This document shows positions 7,423 through 16,796 of a stretch of 64,000 bases of DNA, in pieces. The stretch comes from Gemmatimonadaceae bacterium. GTDB taxonomy: Bacteria > Gemmatimonadota > Gemmatimonadetes > Gemmatimonadales > Gemmatimonadaceae. The notes below the pieces were generated by a model. That model saw nothing but the letters and a program-made list of their open reading frames with translations. It was not told where the DNA came from and ran no database searches. The DNA lies in contig DASXKV010000050.1 in assembly GCA_036496605.1 (NCBI GenBank), positions 248,001 to 312,000 of the forward strand, in the 5' to 3' direction. Within the stretch, counting starts at the first letter, position 1. Every line of letters starts with the position of its first letter. A program made the position numbers and the translations under genes.

Positions 7423-8937
7423 CTAATCGCTGCTTGTTAGGCTCGCAAGCCGAATCCGCGCGTGGCGCCGGTTTGGCTCCGTTGCCAGCGTTGCGCGATA
7501 TTCAGCAGCCGCCTCAATTGGCCGACCCAGAACAACGAACATGTCCCCGAGAAGCTCATGGGCCGGCGCGAGCGGTCCGGGCGTAACGGCGCTCTTTTCC
7601 GTCGCACCTTCACGCGTCGCCGCCTCGCGCATGTGTGTTACCGCGTCTGCCTCTCGATGTTCGGCGAGATCGAGCCACGCTTGCGCACCGAGTTGCTGAA
7701 TCGCGACCTGCTCTGCCCAATAGCCTTCACCAGCGGCTTTGAGTCTTTGCTGAATCGACGCCAGCGAGTCGATCGCGGCGTGTGCCTTGCGCGCGTCGCC
7801 AATGTGTGACGCGCCGAGTGCCCGCGCGAAGTAGGTCATCGCGTCGGCGTAGGGGTACGAGCTCGGCTTGGCCTCCAGCGCGGCGGCCTCCGTCCACGCG
7901 TCGCGCTCCAGCGCCCAGCGCGCGGGGATCGCGGCAAGTGCGAAGACGCCGGCGGAACCTGGTGCGGCACCGGTGATCGCTTTTGGATCGAAGCGGGCGG
8001 CGAGCGCCGGAAGCGCGTCGAGCAGCTTCTTCGCTTCAGAGTCTTTACCGAGTTGCAAATTGGCGTACATGGCGTAATCGGAAGCGTGGAGCGCCTCGGC
8101 AATCGAGCCGCTCTCGAGCGCAACGCGCATCGAGCGGTTGTTCGCGCCGACCGATTCCTCCCACAGGCCGACGCGCGTAAACGTGTGCGATGGCATGTGC
8201 AGCGCGTGCGCCGCAGAAGGCGCGATGCTCGCGTACTTGCGAGCGGCGGCGCGGGCTTTGTCGGCGAGCGCCGGATAGTCGTAGCTGTGGATGATGTAGT
8301 GCGCCAGTCCTGGGTGATTCGGCTGCTTTACCCAAAGCGACTCGAGGACCGCGCCGGCGCGGAGCTGATTCGCGTACGTTTTGTCCGTCGGCGACGCGGC
8401 GGCGGTGAGTGCAATCGCGTGAAAGATCATCGCTTCCGTATCCGCCGGCTCCTGCGTAACGAGATCGGCCATCGCGTGCTCGTAGGCGGCGACACGAGCG
8501 GGCTGGTCGCTATGCTCGAAGTCGTCGTACAGCTTGCTGACCGCGCGGACGTAGCCACGCTCGCGCTCCGTGGCGGGCGCGCCAAGTCGCGACGCAGCGT
8601 CGGACGCCTGTCGGCCTTGTTGCAGTAGGGACGGCGCCCGATTGCCAGCGGCCATCGGATTCCCCCATCGGCTGAGGGCGATGCCCCAATACGCCATCGC
8701 GCACGCAGAGTCGGCGGCGAGCACGTCGTTGAAGCCCCGGATCGATGCGCCGAACTCGAACGAATGCAGCAGTGCCACCGCGCGGTCAAACGATGGCGCA
8801 ACGCTCGGCCTGCACGACGTCGCGAAGTGAACGGTGCCGAGACGCTCCGCAGCGTCGTGCGCGTGTTCCTGTGCGCGAGCAGTCAACGGCCGCAGAACCA
8901 GCAGAGCGCTCACACCGACGAGGTACGCGTGCCTCAT
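7423..8937 (-). CDS. Secreted TPR-repeat protein
   Basis: A 504-residue protein with a signal peptide (LVGVSALLVLRPLTARAQ) and repeated helical pairs of TPR type (for example CAMAYWGIALSRWG, HALHMPSHTFTRVGLWEESV, LAPAHELLGDMFVVLGRPIEAAAEY). HAxHMPSHTF is a feature of a widespread exported TPR family of unknown function. The start is the MRHAYL codon at 8937; readings that continue further would run antisense through glpK. It converges with the MMPL gene and lies 14 bp after the glpK stop, so it may be cotranscribed with glpF and glpK. Confidence 0.8.
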   Translation of the reverse strand: MRHAYLVGVSALLVLRPLTARAQEHAHDAAERLGTVHFATSCRPSVAPSFDRAVALLHSFEFGASIRGFNDVLAADSACAMAYWGIALSRWGNPMAAGNRAPSLLQQGRQASDAASRLGAPATERERGYVRAVSKLYDDFEHSDQPARVAAYEHAMADLVTQEPADTEAMIFHAIALTAAASPTDKTYANQLRAGAVLESLWVKQPNHPGLAHYIIHSYDYPALADKARAAARKYASIAPSAAHALHMPSHTFTRVGLWEESVGANNRSMRVALESGSIAEALHASDYAMYANLQLGKDSEAKKLLDALPALAARFDPKAITGAAPGSAGVFALAAIPARWALERDAWTEAAALEAKPSSYPYADAMTYFARALGASHIGDARKAHAAIDSLASIQQRLKAAGEGYWAEQVAIQQLGAQAWLDLAEHREADAVTHMREAATREGATEKSAVTPGPLAPAHELLGDMFVVLGRPIEAAAEYRATLATEPNRRHARIRLASLTSSD

Positions 8938-8951
8938 GTCGACCTCCCTCT

Positions 8952-10436
8952 TTACTCCTTCGCCCAGGCCTTTGCTCGATCCACCGCGCGGTCCCAGCCC
9001 TTCGCGATCGTCTTCCGCTCCGCGGGCTTCATCCGCGGGGCAAATTGCTTGTCGACCTGCCATTGCTGCGCGATGTCCGCCTGCGACTTCCAGAATCCCA
9101 CCGCGAGCCCCGCCAGGTACGCCGCGCCTAACGCGGTCGTCTCGGCCACCTTGGGACGCACGACGGCTACGCCTAACAAGTCGGCCTGGAGTTGCATGAG
9201 CAGATTGTTCACGCTCGCGCCGCCGTCGACGCGGAGCTGCTTGAGCTTGATGCCGGCGTCGGCCTCCATCGCCGCGAGCACCTCTTTCGTCTGAAGCGCG
9301 ATCGCCTCGAGCGCGGCACGCGCCAGGTGCGCCTTGGTCGTGCCTCTCGTCAGGCCGACGATCGTGCCACGCGCGTATCCGTCCCAGTGCGGCGCGCCGA
9401 GTCCGGCGAACGCGGGAACGAGATAGACGCCGCCGGCGTCGGGGACGCTCGCCGCGAGCGCCTCGATCTCCGGCGACGCGCGAAAGAACTCGAGGCCGTC
9501 GCGCAGCCACTGCACGAGCGCGCCAGCAATGAAGATGCTCCCCTCGAGCGCATACTCGGTACGATTGCCAATCGTCCATGCAACTGTCGTCAGCAAGTTG
9601 TTCTTCGACGCGATGCGCTTGGTTCCAGTGTTCATGAGCATAAAACAGCCTGTGCCGTACGTGTTCTTCGCCATGCCGGGCTTGGTGCACGCCTGCCCGA
9701 AGAGCGCCGCCTGCTGATCGCCGGCAATGCCCGCGATCGGAATCGGCGCGCCGAGGAGCATCGTGTCGCCATAGATCTCACTCGACGAGCGCACGTCGGG
9801 GAGCATCGAGCGCGGAACACCGAAGATCTTGAGGAGCTCGTCGTCCCAATGTCCCTTCACGATGTCAAACAGCATAGTCCGCGACGCGTTGCTTGCATCC
9901 GTAACGTGCGCGCGGCCATTGGTAAGGTTCCAGACGAGCCAGGAATCGACGGTGCCGAACGCGAGCTCGCCCGCCTTCGCCCGCGCCTTTGCTCCTTTCA
10001 CATTCTCTAAAATCCACTGCACCTTCGTGCCGGAGAAATACGCGTCCAGCACCAGCCCTGTTTTTCGCCTGATGAGCCGATCGAGTTTGCGCGCCCGAAG
10101 ACGGTCGCACATCGGTGCCGTGCGCCGATCTTGCCAGACGATCGCGTTGCAGATCGGCTCACCCGTCGCACGATCCCAGACCAACGTCGTCTCGCGTTGA
10201 TTCGTTATGCCGATCGCGGCAATGTCTTTCGGAGACGCATTCGCTTTCGTGAGCGCCTCAGCCGCCACGCCCGCCTGCGAGGACCAGATCTCCCGCGGAT
10301 CGTGTTCGACCCATCCAGGCTTCGGGAAGATCTGCGGGAACTCCTTCTGCGCGACGGAAACGATCGAGCCGGAGTGATCGAAGAGGATTGCGCGGGAGCT
10401 GGTAGTGCCTTGGTCGAGCGCGAGGATGTATTGCAT
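8952..10436 (-). CDS. glpK: Glycerol kinase
   Basis: A full-length (494 aa) FGGY kinase that phosphorylates glycerol to glycerol 3-phosphate. It starts with [17 protein letters not shown], the phosphate-binding loop of the family; [13 protein letters not shown], the [14 protein letters not shown] segment, [13 protein letters not shown] and the C-terminal [19 protein letters not shown] are all typical. The glycerol facilitator gene lies upstream on the same strand, separated by a G-rich repeat element, forming a glpF-glpK uptake unit. Regulation is not evident beyond the intergenic element. Confidence 0.97.
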   Translation of the reverse strand: MQYILALDQGTTSSRAILFDHSGSIVSVAQKEFPQIFPKPGWVEHDPREIWSSQAGVAAEALTKANASPKDIAAIGITNQRETTLVWDRATGEPICNAIVWQDRRTAPMCDRLRARKLDRLIRRKTGLVLDAYFSGTKVQWILENVKGAKARAKAGELAFGTVDSWLVWNLTNGRAHVTDASNASRTMLFDIVKGHWDDELLKIFGVPRSMLPDVRSSSEIYGDTMLLGAPIPIAGIAGDQQAALFGQACTKPGMAKNTYGTGCFMLMNTGTKRIASKNNLLTTVAWTIGNRTEYALEGSIFIAGALVQWLRDGLEFFRASPEIEALAASVPDAGGVYLVPAFAGLGAPHWDGYARGTIVGLTRGTTKAHLARAALEAIALQTKEVLAAMEADAGIKLKQLRVDGGASVNNLLMQLQADLLGVAVVRPKVAETTALGAAYLAGLAVGFWKSQADIAQQWQVDKQFAPRMKPAERKTIAKGWDRAVDRAKAWAKE

Positions 10437-10452
10437 GTGCTCAAGCTTGGAT

Positions 10453-10524
10453 TGGGGTTCTAAGGGGCTAGAGACTAGGGGTTAGAGCCTAGCCTTCGTG
10501 GCCCCCAGGCTCTAGCCCCTAGCC
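10453..10524. repeat. G-rich intergenic element A, partly inverted
   Basis: Between glpF and glpK. The left half is GGGG-rich with CTAGGGG/TAAGGGG units; the right half (near 10508-10524) is the inverse, with GGCTCTAGCCCCTAGCCC, so a hairpin can form. Related elements occur near 21443, 37870, 44575 and 54969. It ends about 16 nt upstream of the glpK start. Confidence 0.7.
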
Positions 10525-10532
10525 CTCTTAAG

Positions 10533-11264
10533 TCACGATTTCCACAGCACATGATACAGTAGCGCTCCCAGCACGCCACCGATCGTGGGCCCGACAATCG
10601 GAATCCACGCATACCCCCAATCGGACCCACCCTTGCCTGCTATCGGCAGCACGGCATGCGCAATTCGCGGCCCCAAATCGCGCGCGGGGTTGATCGCGTA
10701 GCCCGTCGGCCCACCTAACGAGAGACCGATCGCCGCAACGATGACACCGACGAGCACCGGGCCGAAGCCCTTCTGGAGCTCAGATCCGGGCAAGAAGTTC
10801 CCCGGTGATATCACCGCGAGCAGCGCCAGCACGAGCATGAACCCGCCGATGACCTCCGCGAGGAGATTCGCGCCCGGTTTGCGGATCGCCGGGTTGGTCG
10901 AGAACACCGCGAGCTTCGTCGCCGGGTCCGGCGTGGCCGCCCAGTGCGGCAGATACGTCAACCACACGAGCACGGCGCCGAGGAAACCGCCGGCGATCTG
11001 CGCGGCGATGTACCCTGGCACTTTCGCCCACGGAAACGTCCCGATCGCCGCGAGCGCGATCGTGACCGCGGGATTCAGGTGCGCGCCGCTGATGCTGATC
11101 ACGGCGTACACCGCGATCGTGACGGCGAACGCCCACCCGGCGGCAATGACGATCCACCCGGAGTTGTAGCCCTTGCTGCGTTGGAGGACGACGTTGGCGA
11201 CGACGCCGTCGCCGAGGACGATGAGGATCGCCGTGCCGAACAGCTCAGCGAGGAGAGCGGACAT
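10533..11264 (-). CDS. glpF: Glycerol facilitator (MIP/aquaporin family)
   Basis: A 243-residue six-helix channel with both half-helix signatures: SGAHLNPAVT (NPA) and GYAINPARDLGPR (NPA with Asp after Arg, the glycerol-channel form). It passes glycerol across the inner membrane for GlpK. Start MSALLAELFG at 11264 is chosen because the family begins close to that helix; a longer reading to 11327 adds an unlikely basic leader. Located upstream of glpK in the same direction. Confidence 0.93.
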   Translation of the reverse strand: MSALLAELFGTAILIVLGDGVVANVVLQRSKGYNSGWIVIAAGWAFAVTIAVYAVISISGAHLNPAVTIALAAIGTFPWAKVPGYIAAQIAGGFLGAVLVWLTYLPHWAATPDPATKLAVFSTNPAIRKPGANLLAEVIGGFMLVLALLAVISPGNFLPGSELQKGFGPVLVGVIVAAIGLSLGGPTGYAINPARDLGPRIAHAVLPIAGKGGSDWGYAWIPIVGPTIGGVLGALLYHVLWKS

Positions 11265-11293
11265 GTTCGCGGGAGAGTGGCGCCGGAAGTAAA

Positions 11294-11494
11294 ATGGAGG
11301 ACACCTCGCGGCGCGCGTTCTGGCCAAGCTTCAGCGGTCTCGAATTCTCGCGCGAATTGGCGCGCTGTGCCAGATGCCGCGGGCGCAAACGCAGCGATGC
11401 GGTGGAGCAGATGCCCTGGCGCGGGGGGCACGCGTCCGACAGCGAGGTGGATGAGATCCTCGACATGGATAAGGATATCGCCGACGACGATTAG
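11294..11494 (+). CDS. Possible small protein with a CxxC and acidic tail
   Basis: A 66-codon frame with mostly G/C third positions, a CARC motif in a basic middle part and a very acidic end (DMDKDIADDD). It lies in the divergent region between glpF and the large lipoprotein gene. No family recognised and no strong ribosome-binding site, so it may be a chance frame. Confidence 0.35.
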   Translation: MEDTSRRAFWPSFSGLEFSRELARCARCRGRKRSDAVEQMPWRGGHASDSEVDEILDMDKDIADDD

Positions 11495-11533
11495 CGAAGC
11501 AACGCGAAGCGACGCGAAGCGTTCGCGCGACAC
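11494..11533. repeat. Short 10-bp tandem repeat (GCGAAGC units) ending in a small hairpin
   Basis: GCGAAGC occurs at 11494, 11504 and 11514, then GTTCGC closes a small hairpin. It precedes an AT-rich promoter-like region. Confidence 0.5.
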
Positions 11534-11540
11534 CATCCCC

Positions 11541-11600
11541 ATGTGTGCACGATCACACATAACGATATGTTCGAACAAATTTTCTCGCATTCCGCGAGAA
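11541..11600 (+). promoter_or_regulatory. AT-rich regulatory region with two inverted repeats
   Basis: ATGTGTG/CACACAT (arms 11541-11547 and 11554-11560) is a perfect 7-bp inverted repeat close to the CRP/FNR-type TGTGA-N6-TCACA. A second repeat TTCTCGC/GCGAGAA (11582-11600) follows. The tract is AT-rich in a GC-rich region and lies about 125 bp before the large lipoprotein gene. Function as operator is inference. Confidence 0.45.
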
Positions 11601-11724
11601 TTGTTTTGTTTTTCGCTCGACAACATTGTGCGCGGCATATCCTCCGCATACGCACGACCGAACTTTGGCGGCCCGTCGATCAGGGCCGTCGACACGTCAG
11701 TCGCATCAGTTGCTGGAGGAGTCA

Positions 11725-14136
11725 ATGCAGTGGTTCCCCGCTCGTTCTCCTGCGCGATGGTCGCTATACGTCGCGCTCGTCGCCATCACTGCGAGCTGTC
11801 ACGATGCGGTCTCGCGCAGCCTCGCTGTACCTAACGACTCCCTGACGGCGTCGCTCGCGCGCGGGCCCGCATCGCCCGCGGCCGCCAGCCCGACCCCGCC
11901 GACGATCTATCCGACCGACGGATCCTACGGATGGAGCTTCAACGGCACGACCGACTCGCTCCGATCCGGTGCCCTCACGACAAGCGATTTGCGAACGCCA
12001 TTTCTCGCGGCAACCGATCCCGCGAGCAGTGGGTGGCTCTGGGCAGCTGGCGAAGGCCCCGGCCAGATCAATGCCGCAAAGCGTGCGTATCCCGTCAGTG
12101 TCAGTGTGATCGGACCTTCGTTCTTCTATACGTTGCCCGCAGCGCGGAAGAGAGTCTACGTCCGCTTCATGTACGAGCAGAGCAACCCCTTCAACTTCGA
12201 CGGCACCACCAGCAATCGGGACTCGCTCACAATCGTGCGGTTCAGCAATCAGAGTCAGCAGCAGATCGTTAGCGCGGCGGCCGCTCCCGGCGGCGCAATG
12301 ATCGCCGCTTGGAACTCCAGTTGGACCCGATCGCCCTCACGGTCCTCGACCTTCAATCTCAATTCCGGGCTCGGTCAGTGGACCTGTTACGAGATGATGG
12401 TCGACCTGACCGTGCGACGTCAGGCGCATACGACAATTTGGGCAAATGGCAACGTCGTTCTCGATAACACGATCACCGGTCGGCGCGTGCCAAGCTCCAC
12501 GAGTTCGATTCGCTATCTGCGCTTCGACGGAGCGATCAATAGCATGAAGAGCGCGTCGACGGCATGGTTCGCACTCATCGGGGTGAGCGGTCAGCAGATG
12601 GGGTGTCCGCCATCTTCGCCGCCGCCCCCGCCGCCCCCGCCGTCGAGCGCGACACAGCTGGGCCTAACGACTCAACCGTCGAGCGCGGCCCAGAGCGGAA
12701 TTGCCTTTCCGCAGCAGCCACTCGTACAACTGCGAGACAGTGCCGGTAATGCCGTCAGCCAGGCGGACGTCGTCGTGAGCGCCGCGATCGCCAGCGGCGG
12801 TGGCACGTTAGGCGGCACCGCCTCGGTGTCGACCGATTCCAGTGGCCGAGCGGCCTTCAGCAACCTGTCGATCAGCGGTACGGTCGGCGCACGGACGCTG
12901 CGCTTCGCCTCGGGGACGCTCACCACCGTCGTGTCCAGCACGGTCAATCTCTCCGCCGGTCCGGCGACGCAGCTCTCGATCACGATGCAGCCGTCGAGCA
13001 CCGCGCAGAGCGGCGTCGCCTTCGCGCAACAGCCGGTGGTTCAACTCCGCGACCCGGCGAACAACGCCGTGAGCCAATCGGGTATGGCGGTCACGGCAAC
13101 CATCGCTAGTGGAGGCGGTTCGTTGGGCGGCGTCACCACGATCACCACGAGCACGACCGGAGCAGCCACATTCACCAACTTGGCGATCACCGGAAGTGGC
13201 GCGCAGACGCTGCAGTTCGCCGCGCCAGGATTGACGACGGTCACCTCGGCAGCGATCAACGTCAGCTCAGGCGGCACGGGCGGCGGCACTGTCCTCTTCT
13301 CCGAGAGTTTCGAGGATACGAATTTCGGTGCACGGGGCTGGTACGACCTCGGCGGGATGACGAGCCTCTCGTCGACCGACCACATCACCGGCAGCACGCA
13401 CTCGCTGCAGATCAACTTCCCGCAAGGGGCGATGAAGCCGAGTCCGAACGCCAACGCCCGACACCTGTTCACGCCCAGCGACGCCGTGTATGTGCGCTAC
13501 TGGATCAAGCACAGCTCGAATTGGGTTGGCTCAGGACACAATTATCACCCGCACGAGTTCTACATACTCAGCACCCTCGACGATCAGTACGCGGGCCCGT
13601 CGTTCAACTATCTCGCGACGTACATCGAGGACAACTGGATGTCCGATGGCGGCCACCCGCTGCTCCAATCGCAGGATGCGCAGAACATCGATGTGACTCG
13701 CATCAATCAGGATCTGACGAACGTCACCGAGAACCGTGCCATCTCCGGGTGCAATGGAAATCCCGACAACACACCCGAGATCAGCTGCTATCAGAGCGGG
13801 AGCGACTGGAACAATGTGAAAGTGTGGCGTTCGGCGCAGCCCGCGTTCGTCAATGCAACGGGCCCGACGTACAAGGGGGATTGGCACAAGGTCGAGGCGT
13901 ACTACAAACTGAACTCGATCGTCAACGGCATCGGGCAGCGCGATGGCGTCGCTCAGTATTGGGTCGACGGTGTGCTGTACATCGATCGACACGACTTGAT
14001 GTTCCGCACCGGTGCGCATCCGACGCTGCAGTTCAAGCAGTTACTGATGGCGCCCTACATCGGCGACGGCTCGCCGGTCGCGCAGTCGCTCTGGTACGAT
14101 GATCTGGTCGTGATGACGGCTCCGCCGTCACCGTAA
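11725..14136 (+). CDS. Large surface lipoprotein with two jelly-roll-like domains and two Ig-like repeats
   Basis: An 803-residue protein with a lipoprotein signal (VALVAITASC). Order: N-terminal beta-rich domain (about residues 60-290, polysaccharide-lyase or lectin-like, with GQWTCYEMMVDLT), a proline run, two Ig-like repeats of about 100 residues (each beginning ATQL, then QPSS.AQSG and VVQLRD), and a C-terminal jelly-roll-like domain with GDWHKVEAYYKLNS and SLWYDDLVVMT. The Ig repeats resemble Big_1-type adhesin modules. GGAGGA precedes ATG 11725. Likely cell-surface carbohydrate binding or degradation; enzyme activity is not demonstrable from the sequence. Confidence 0.8.
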   Translation: MQWFPARSPARWSLYVALVAITASCHDAVSRSLAVPNDSLTASLARGPASPAAASPTPPTIYPTDGSYGWSFNGTTDSLRSGALTTSDLRTPFLAATDPASSGWLWAAGEGPGQINAAKRAYPVSVSVIGPSFFYTLPAARKRVYVRFMYEQSNPFNFDGTTSNRDSLTIVRFSNQSQQQIVSAAAAPGGAMIAAWNSSWTRSPSRSSTFNLNSGLGQWTCYEMMVDLTVRRQAHTTIWANGNVVLDNTITGRRVPSSTSSIRYLRFDGAINSMKSASTAWFALIGVSGQQMGCPPSSPPPPPPPPSSATQLGLTTQPSSAAQSGIAFPQQPLVQLRDSAGNAVSQADVVVSAAIASGGGTLGGTASVSTDSSGRAAFSNLSISGTVGARTLRFASGTLTTVVSSTVNLSAGPATQLSITMQPSSTAQSGVAFAQQPVVQLRDPANNAVSQSGMAVTATIASGGGSLGGVTTITTSTTGAATFTNLAITGSGAQTLQFAAPGLTTVTSAAINVSSGGTGGGTVLFSESFEDTNFGARGWYDLGGMTSLSSTDHITGSTHSLQINFPQGAMKPSPNANARHLFTPSDAVYVRYWIKHSSNWVGSGHNYHPHEFYILSTLDDQYAGPSFNYLATYIEDNWMSDGGHPLLQSQDAQNIDVTRINQDLTNVTENRAISGCNGNPDNTPEISCYQSGSDWNNVKVWRSAQPAFVNATGPTYKGDWHKVEAYYKLNSIVNGIGQRDGVAQYWVDGVLYIDRHDLMFRTGAHPTLQFKQLLMAPYIGDGSPVAQSLWYDDLVVMTAPPSP

Positions 14137-14154
14137 ACCACGGCCAGGCTCCCG

Positions 14155-14190
14155 AGCTCGGCGGTTTAGTATATCATAAACCGCCGAGCT
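14155..14190. terminator. Perfect 14-bp stem hairpin between convergent genes
   Basis: Arms 14155-14168 and 14177-14190 (AGCTCGGCGGTTTA and its complement), 8-nt AT-rich loop. It sits between the lipoprotein stop at 14136 and the convergent stop at 14202; a bidirectional terminator is likely. Confidence 0.8.
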
Positions 14191-14201
14191 TGCGGAGGGG
14201 A

Positions 14202-15041
14202 CTACGGTGGCGGGGGTGGCGCCGACTCGGCCGGAGCACCCTCGGGTGACTCGACGACGATGTACGTCGTCTCCGTGCCCTCGAACTCGGGCTGATACCA
14301 GACACCGCCGCAGTGATTGTACGTCACGCCACCGTAGACAGCCACCGGACAGCTTGGTGGCAATGCGTACACTGTGGACCCGATCGCGGCGGCCGTGACT
14401 GCACCAGCCACGAATCCGGCGGCAGCCGCACCCCATCCCCCATAACAGCAACCATAGCCGCCGTTCCAGTTTCCACCGCCGGCAACGATGTCGTTGTCCT
14501 GGATGTTGATCGGCCGATCGTTGCTGATGTTCGTGCGATCGCCATTACCGATGTTGGTGCGATTACCATTGCCGATGTCAGTGCGATTCCCATTGCCCAC
14601 ATTGGGGCGATTGCCGTTCCCGACAGTCGCGCCGCCGCCGGGCCGGTTCGCGAGGTTGCCGCCGCCTGTACTGGGCCGGTTCGCGAGGTTGCCGCCACCA
14701 GCACTCGGTCGGCTCGCCGGCGGGCTAACGCTCGGACGATTCGCACCCGGACTGACGTTCGGGCGGCTCGCGGTTGGCGTCGACGGACGCGGCGCTGGTC
14801 GCGAGAAGTTGCCACCGCTCGGACGCGAGGGACGTGACGTCACACTCGTTCGCGCACCGCCGCGCGACATGCCACCGCCAGCGCCGCGCGACATGCCACC
14901 GCCACCGCCGCGCGACATGCCACCGCCGCCACCGCCGCCGCGTCTACCACCACCGCCGCCGCGGCGCTGGGCGTCCGCGCGCGCACTCAGACCGGCGGTT
15001 GCCAGGCACGCGAGCAGAAGGATCGTCATGAGTCTCTTCAT
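14202..15041 (-). CDS. Secreted Gly/Asn-rich repeat protein
   Basis: A 279-residue protein with a signal peptide (LMTILLLACLATAGLSARADA), a Gly-Arg-rich region with repeated GGGMSRG units, a Ser/Pro/Arg region, an array of short repeats of the form NGNRTNIG, a hydrophobic Gly/Ala stretch (WGAAAAGFVAGAVTAAAIG) and a C-terminal small domain ending in a proline run (near VYGGVTYNHCGGVWY). The end resembles DUF6515/RcnB-like periplasmic tails but I cannot assign it firmly. GAGAGGG lies upstream of the ATG at 15041. It follows the DUF2092 gene by 14 bp and is probably cotranscribed. Confidence 0.75.
   Translation of the reverse strand: MKRLMTILLLACLATAGLSARADAQRRGGGGGRRGGGGGGGMSRGGGGGMSRGAGGGMSRGGARTSVTSRPSRPSGGNFSRPAPRPSTPTASRPNVSPGANRPSVSPPASRPSAGGGNLANRPSTGGGNLANRPGGGATVGNGNRPNVGNGNRTDIGNGNRTNIGNGDRTNISNDRPINIQDNDIVAGGGNWNGGYGCCYGGWGAAAAGFVAGAVTAAAIGSTVYALPPSCPVAVYGGVTYNHCGGVWYQPEFEGTETTYIVVESPEGAPAESAPPPPP
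14520..14640. repeat. Tandem 18-27-bp coding repeats (NGNR-x-NIG)
   Basis: Five imperfect direct repeats inside the Gly-rich gene, each with a GTGCGATT-CCATT-type core, encode the NGNRTNIG array. The DNA similarity suggests expansion by slippage or recombination. Confidence 0.6.
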
Positions 15042-15055
15042 AATCTTTCCCTCTC

Positions 15056-15916
15056 CTACTGTCGTGCAGTATTGGATGACGATGCAACGACGGGCACTTC
15101 GGCGATTGGGATGGCCTTCGCGAGAGGCGGCGCTCGAAAGACGAACGTATTGTCGTCGAACGATGGCGCGAGGTTCCACGTGTACGTCGCCGTGTGTTGA
15201 GGCCGAGCCTCATCGGTGAGGGTCGTGATGACGATTCGGCACGGCAACGGGTTCTCGCCACGTTGAATCCACAGCTGCCAATCGAGCCCCTCCTGCCGGA
15301 ACGCGTACTGTTCACACGTCACGTCGTTGATCGCGCTCGGACCGAGATCCGTGGCCGACGTGATCGCTTTCACGTCGCTCTCTGGTGTTCCCCATCGAAA
15401 GAGATCGACAAGCGGCAGTTCGATGTCGTACTTGTCCTCGAGGTCGTCCGCGAGCTTCTCGATTGTGGACGGCGCGGCAACGGTCGCGTAGAACTCCGGC
15501 CGCGGCGCGTAGAGGGTGAAATTTTTCCCATCATAGAAAAAGAGACGTCGTTGTCGGTCGTTCTTCACCTCGGCGAAAAGCCGGTCCGGCCGCCTCGCGA
15601 CGAGCTCCACGGAGCGGATGATTTGAACTTTCTGACCATCCGTTCGCACGTCCTCGGTAACGACGTCGGCAGCGAGCTTGAAGTCCTTGAGCGTACGAAG
15701 GTAGTTGCCCATGAGCTCGAGCTGCGCGAGCGCGTCTTGATCGAGTACGGGCGTCGTGTCCGCCGTCACTTCTCCGTGCGAGATCTCCGTGTGGTTCGGC
15801 GCGCTCGCAACGACGGGCTGCACACGCGACGGCACCACCTTCAGAAGCGTGGCAATGACGGCGATCGCGGCGATCACGCCGATGACTGTGACCGTGATCT
15901 GACGTGAGCGACTCAT
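15056..15916 (-). CDS. DUF2092 family membrane-anchored protein
   Basis: A 286-residue protein with one N-terminal membrane segment (VTVIGVIAAIAVIATLL) and a DUF2092 domain: ALAQLELMGNYLRTLKDF, then SVELVARRPDRLFAEVKNDR and RRLFFYDGKNFTLYAPR. The fold is LolA/LolB-like, so a periplasmic lipid- or lipoprotein-binding role is plausible. Pairs in the same order with Gly-rich secreted proteins are common in such genomes. Upstream of the Gly-rich gene by 14 bp. Confidence 0.85.
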   Translation of the reverse strand: MSRSRQITVTVIGVIAAIAVIATLLKVVPSRVQPVVASAPNHTEISHGEVTADTTPVLDQDALAQLELMGNYLRTLKDFKLAADVVTEDVRTDGQKVQIIRSVELVARRPDRLFAEVKNDRQRRLFFYDGKNFTLYAPRPEFYATVAAPSTIEKLADDLEDKYDIELPLVDLFRWGTPESDVKAITSATDLGPSAINDVTCEQYAFRQEGLDWQLWIQRGENPLPCRIVITTLTDEARPQHTATYTWNLAPSFDDNTFVFRAPPLAKAIPIAEVPVVASSSNTARQ

Positions 15917-16003
15917 CGAACTCTCCGGAATGCTGACATCGGAGTATCTATCGCGGGTGGACCGCCGTGTTATGCGACCTTGGACGAACGACGCGTGATT
16001 CGC

Positions 16004-16789
16004 TCACTCCATGGTCTGCCTGAGCTCGACCAGCGCCTGATCGATGCCGTTCACGCGTGAGAAGCCGAGGCGCGGGTACTCGAGCTCGATGATGACGTAG
16101 GTCGCCACCGACACGCTCGCCGCAACGCCGATGATGTAGATCCAATTCCGCGCGGGACCGCCGGCGAGTCCGTAGCCGGCAAACAGCGCAGCCGCGAGCG
16201 CCGTGACGCCGAGCATCGTCCAGATCAGCGTCGGCGGGTGCAACCGGCGAGCCATGCGCTCCTTCTCGACCACTCCGAAGAGCTCGTTGAGTGCGGGCAA
16301 GAGTAGCATGCGTGCTCGTTCACCGGTCGGCGTTAGGCACACGGCGACCGAACGCGTCCAGAGGTTGTCTTGCGCCTTCGTGACCGCCTCCGGCTCATGG
16401 GTCATTCGAATCGAGCCCGGCGCCTCGGAGTACCACGCAACCAGGGCGTCCAGGTAGCCCCGAAATTCGCCGCGGACTGCGCCCTGGAGCTCCACTGGAA
16501 GCAAATCGATGCGTTGCCACGCCGTGCCGGCGGCGTTGGCTTCGTCGCCAACGATCTCTCGCCGATGCTCGAATCGGCCAGCGGCGCCCGAGAAGGCGAA
16601 ACCGACGAGCAACGCGAACAGGCTGTACACAGCACTGTCGACGACACCCACGCCGGTGCGAGCGTTGCTGCCGCGCCGCGCGATCTGGCGCAGACCAAAT
16701 CGGCGTCCGAGCTCGATGAACAGCAGCATCGCGGAGAAGAGACCGACGGCGATGCCAATAGCGATGATCGCGAAGCGAATGTGCAACAT
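16004..16789 (-). CDS. DUF4239/bestrophin-like membrane protein
   Basis: A 261-residue protein with about four membrane segments: an N-terminal one (FAIIAIGIAVGLFSAMLLFI), VVDSAVYSLFALLVGFAFSG, and two near the C-terminus (IWTMLGVTALAAALFAGY, WIYIIGVAASVSVATYVII). The layout and GFAFSGAAGRFEHRR match DUF4239. Start MLHIRF at 16789, 7 bp after the porin gene, so it is the last gene of the aspA-ansB-porin operon. A role in transport is possible but not shown. Confidence 0.75.
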   Translation of the reverse strand: MLHIRFAIIAIGIAVGLFSAMLLFIELGRRFGLRQIARRGSNARTGVGVVDSAVYSLFALLVGFAFSGAAGRFEHRREIVGDEANAAGTAWQRIDLLPVELQGAVRGEFRGYLDALVAWYSEAPGSIRMTHEPEAVTKAQDNLWTRSVAVCLTPTGERARMLLLPALNELFGVVEKERMARRLHPPTLIWTMLGVTALAAALFAGYGLAGGPARNWIYIIGVAASVSVATYVIIELEYPRLGFSRVNGIDQALVELRQTME

Positions 16790-16796
16790 AGAACCC

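Noticed and set aside
8938-9690. Extension of the TPR protein gene upstream into glpK
   Set aside because: This part is an alternative frame of glpK; the signal peptide begins at 8937.
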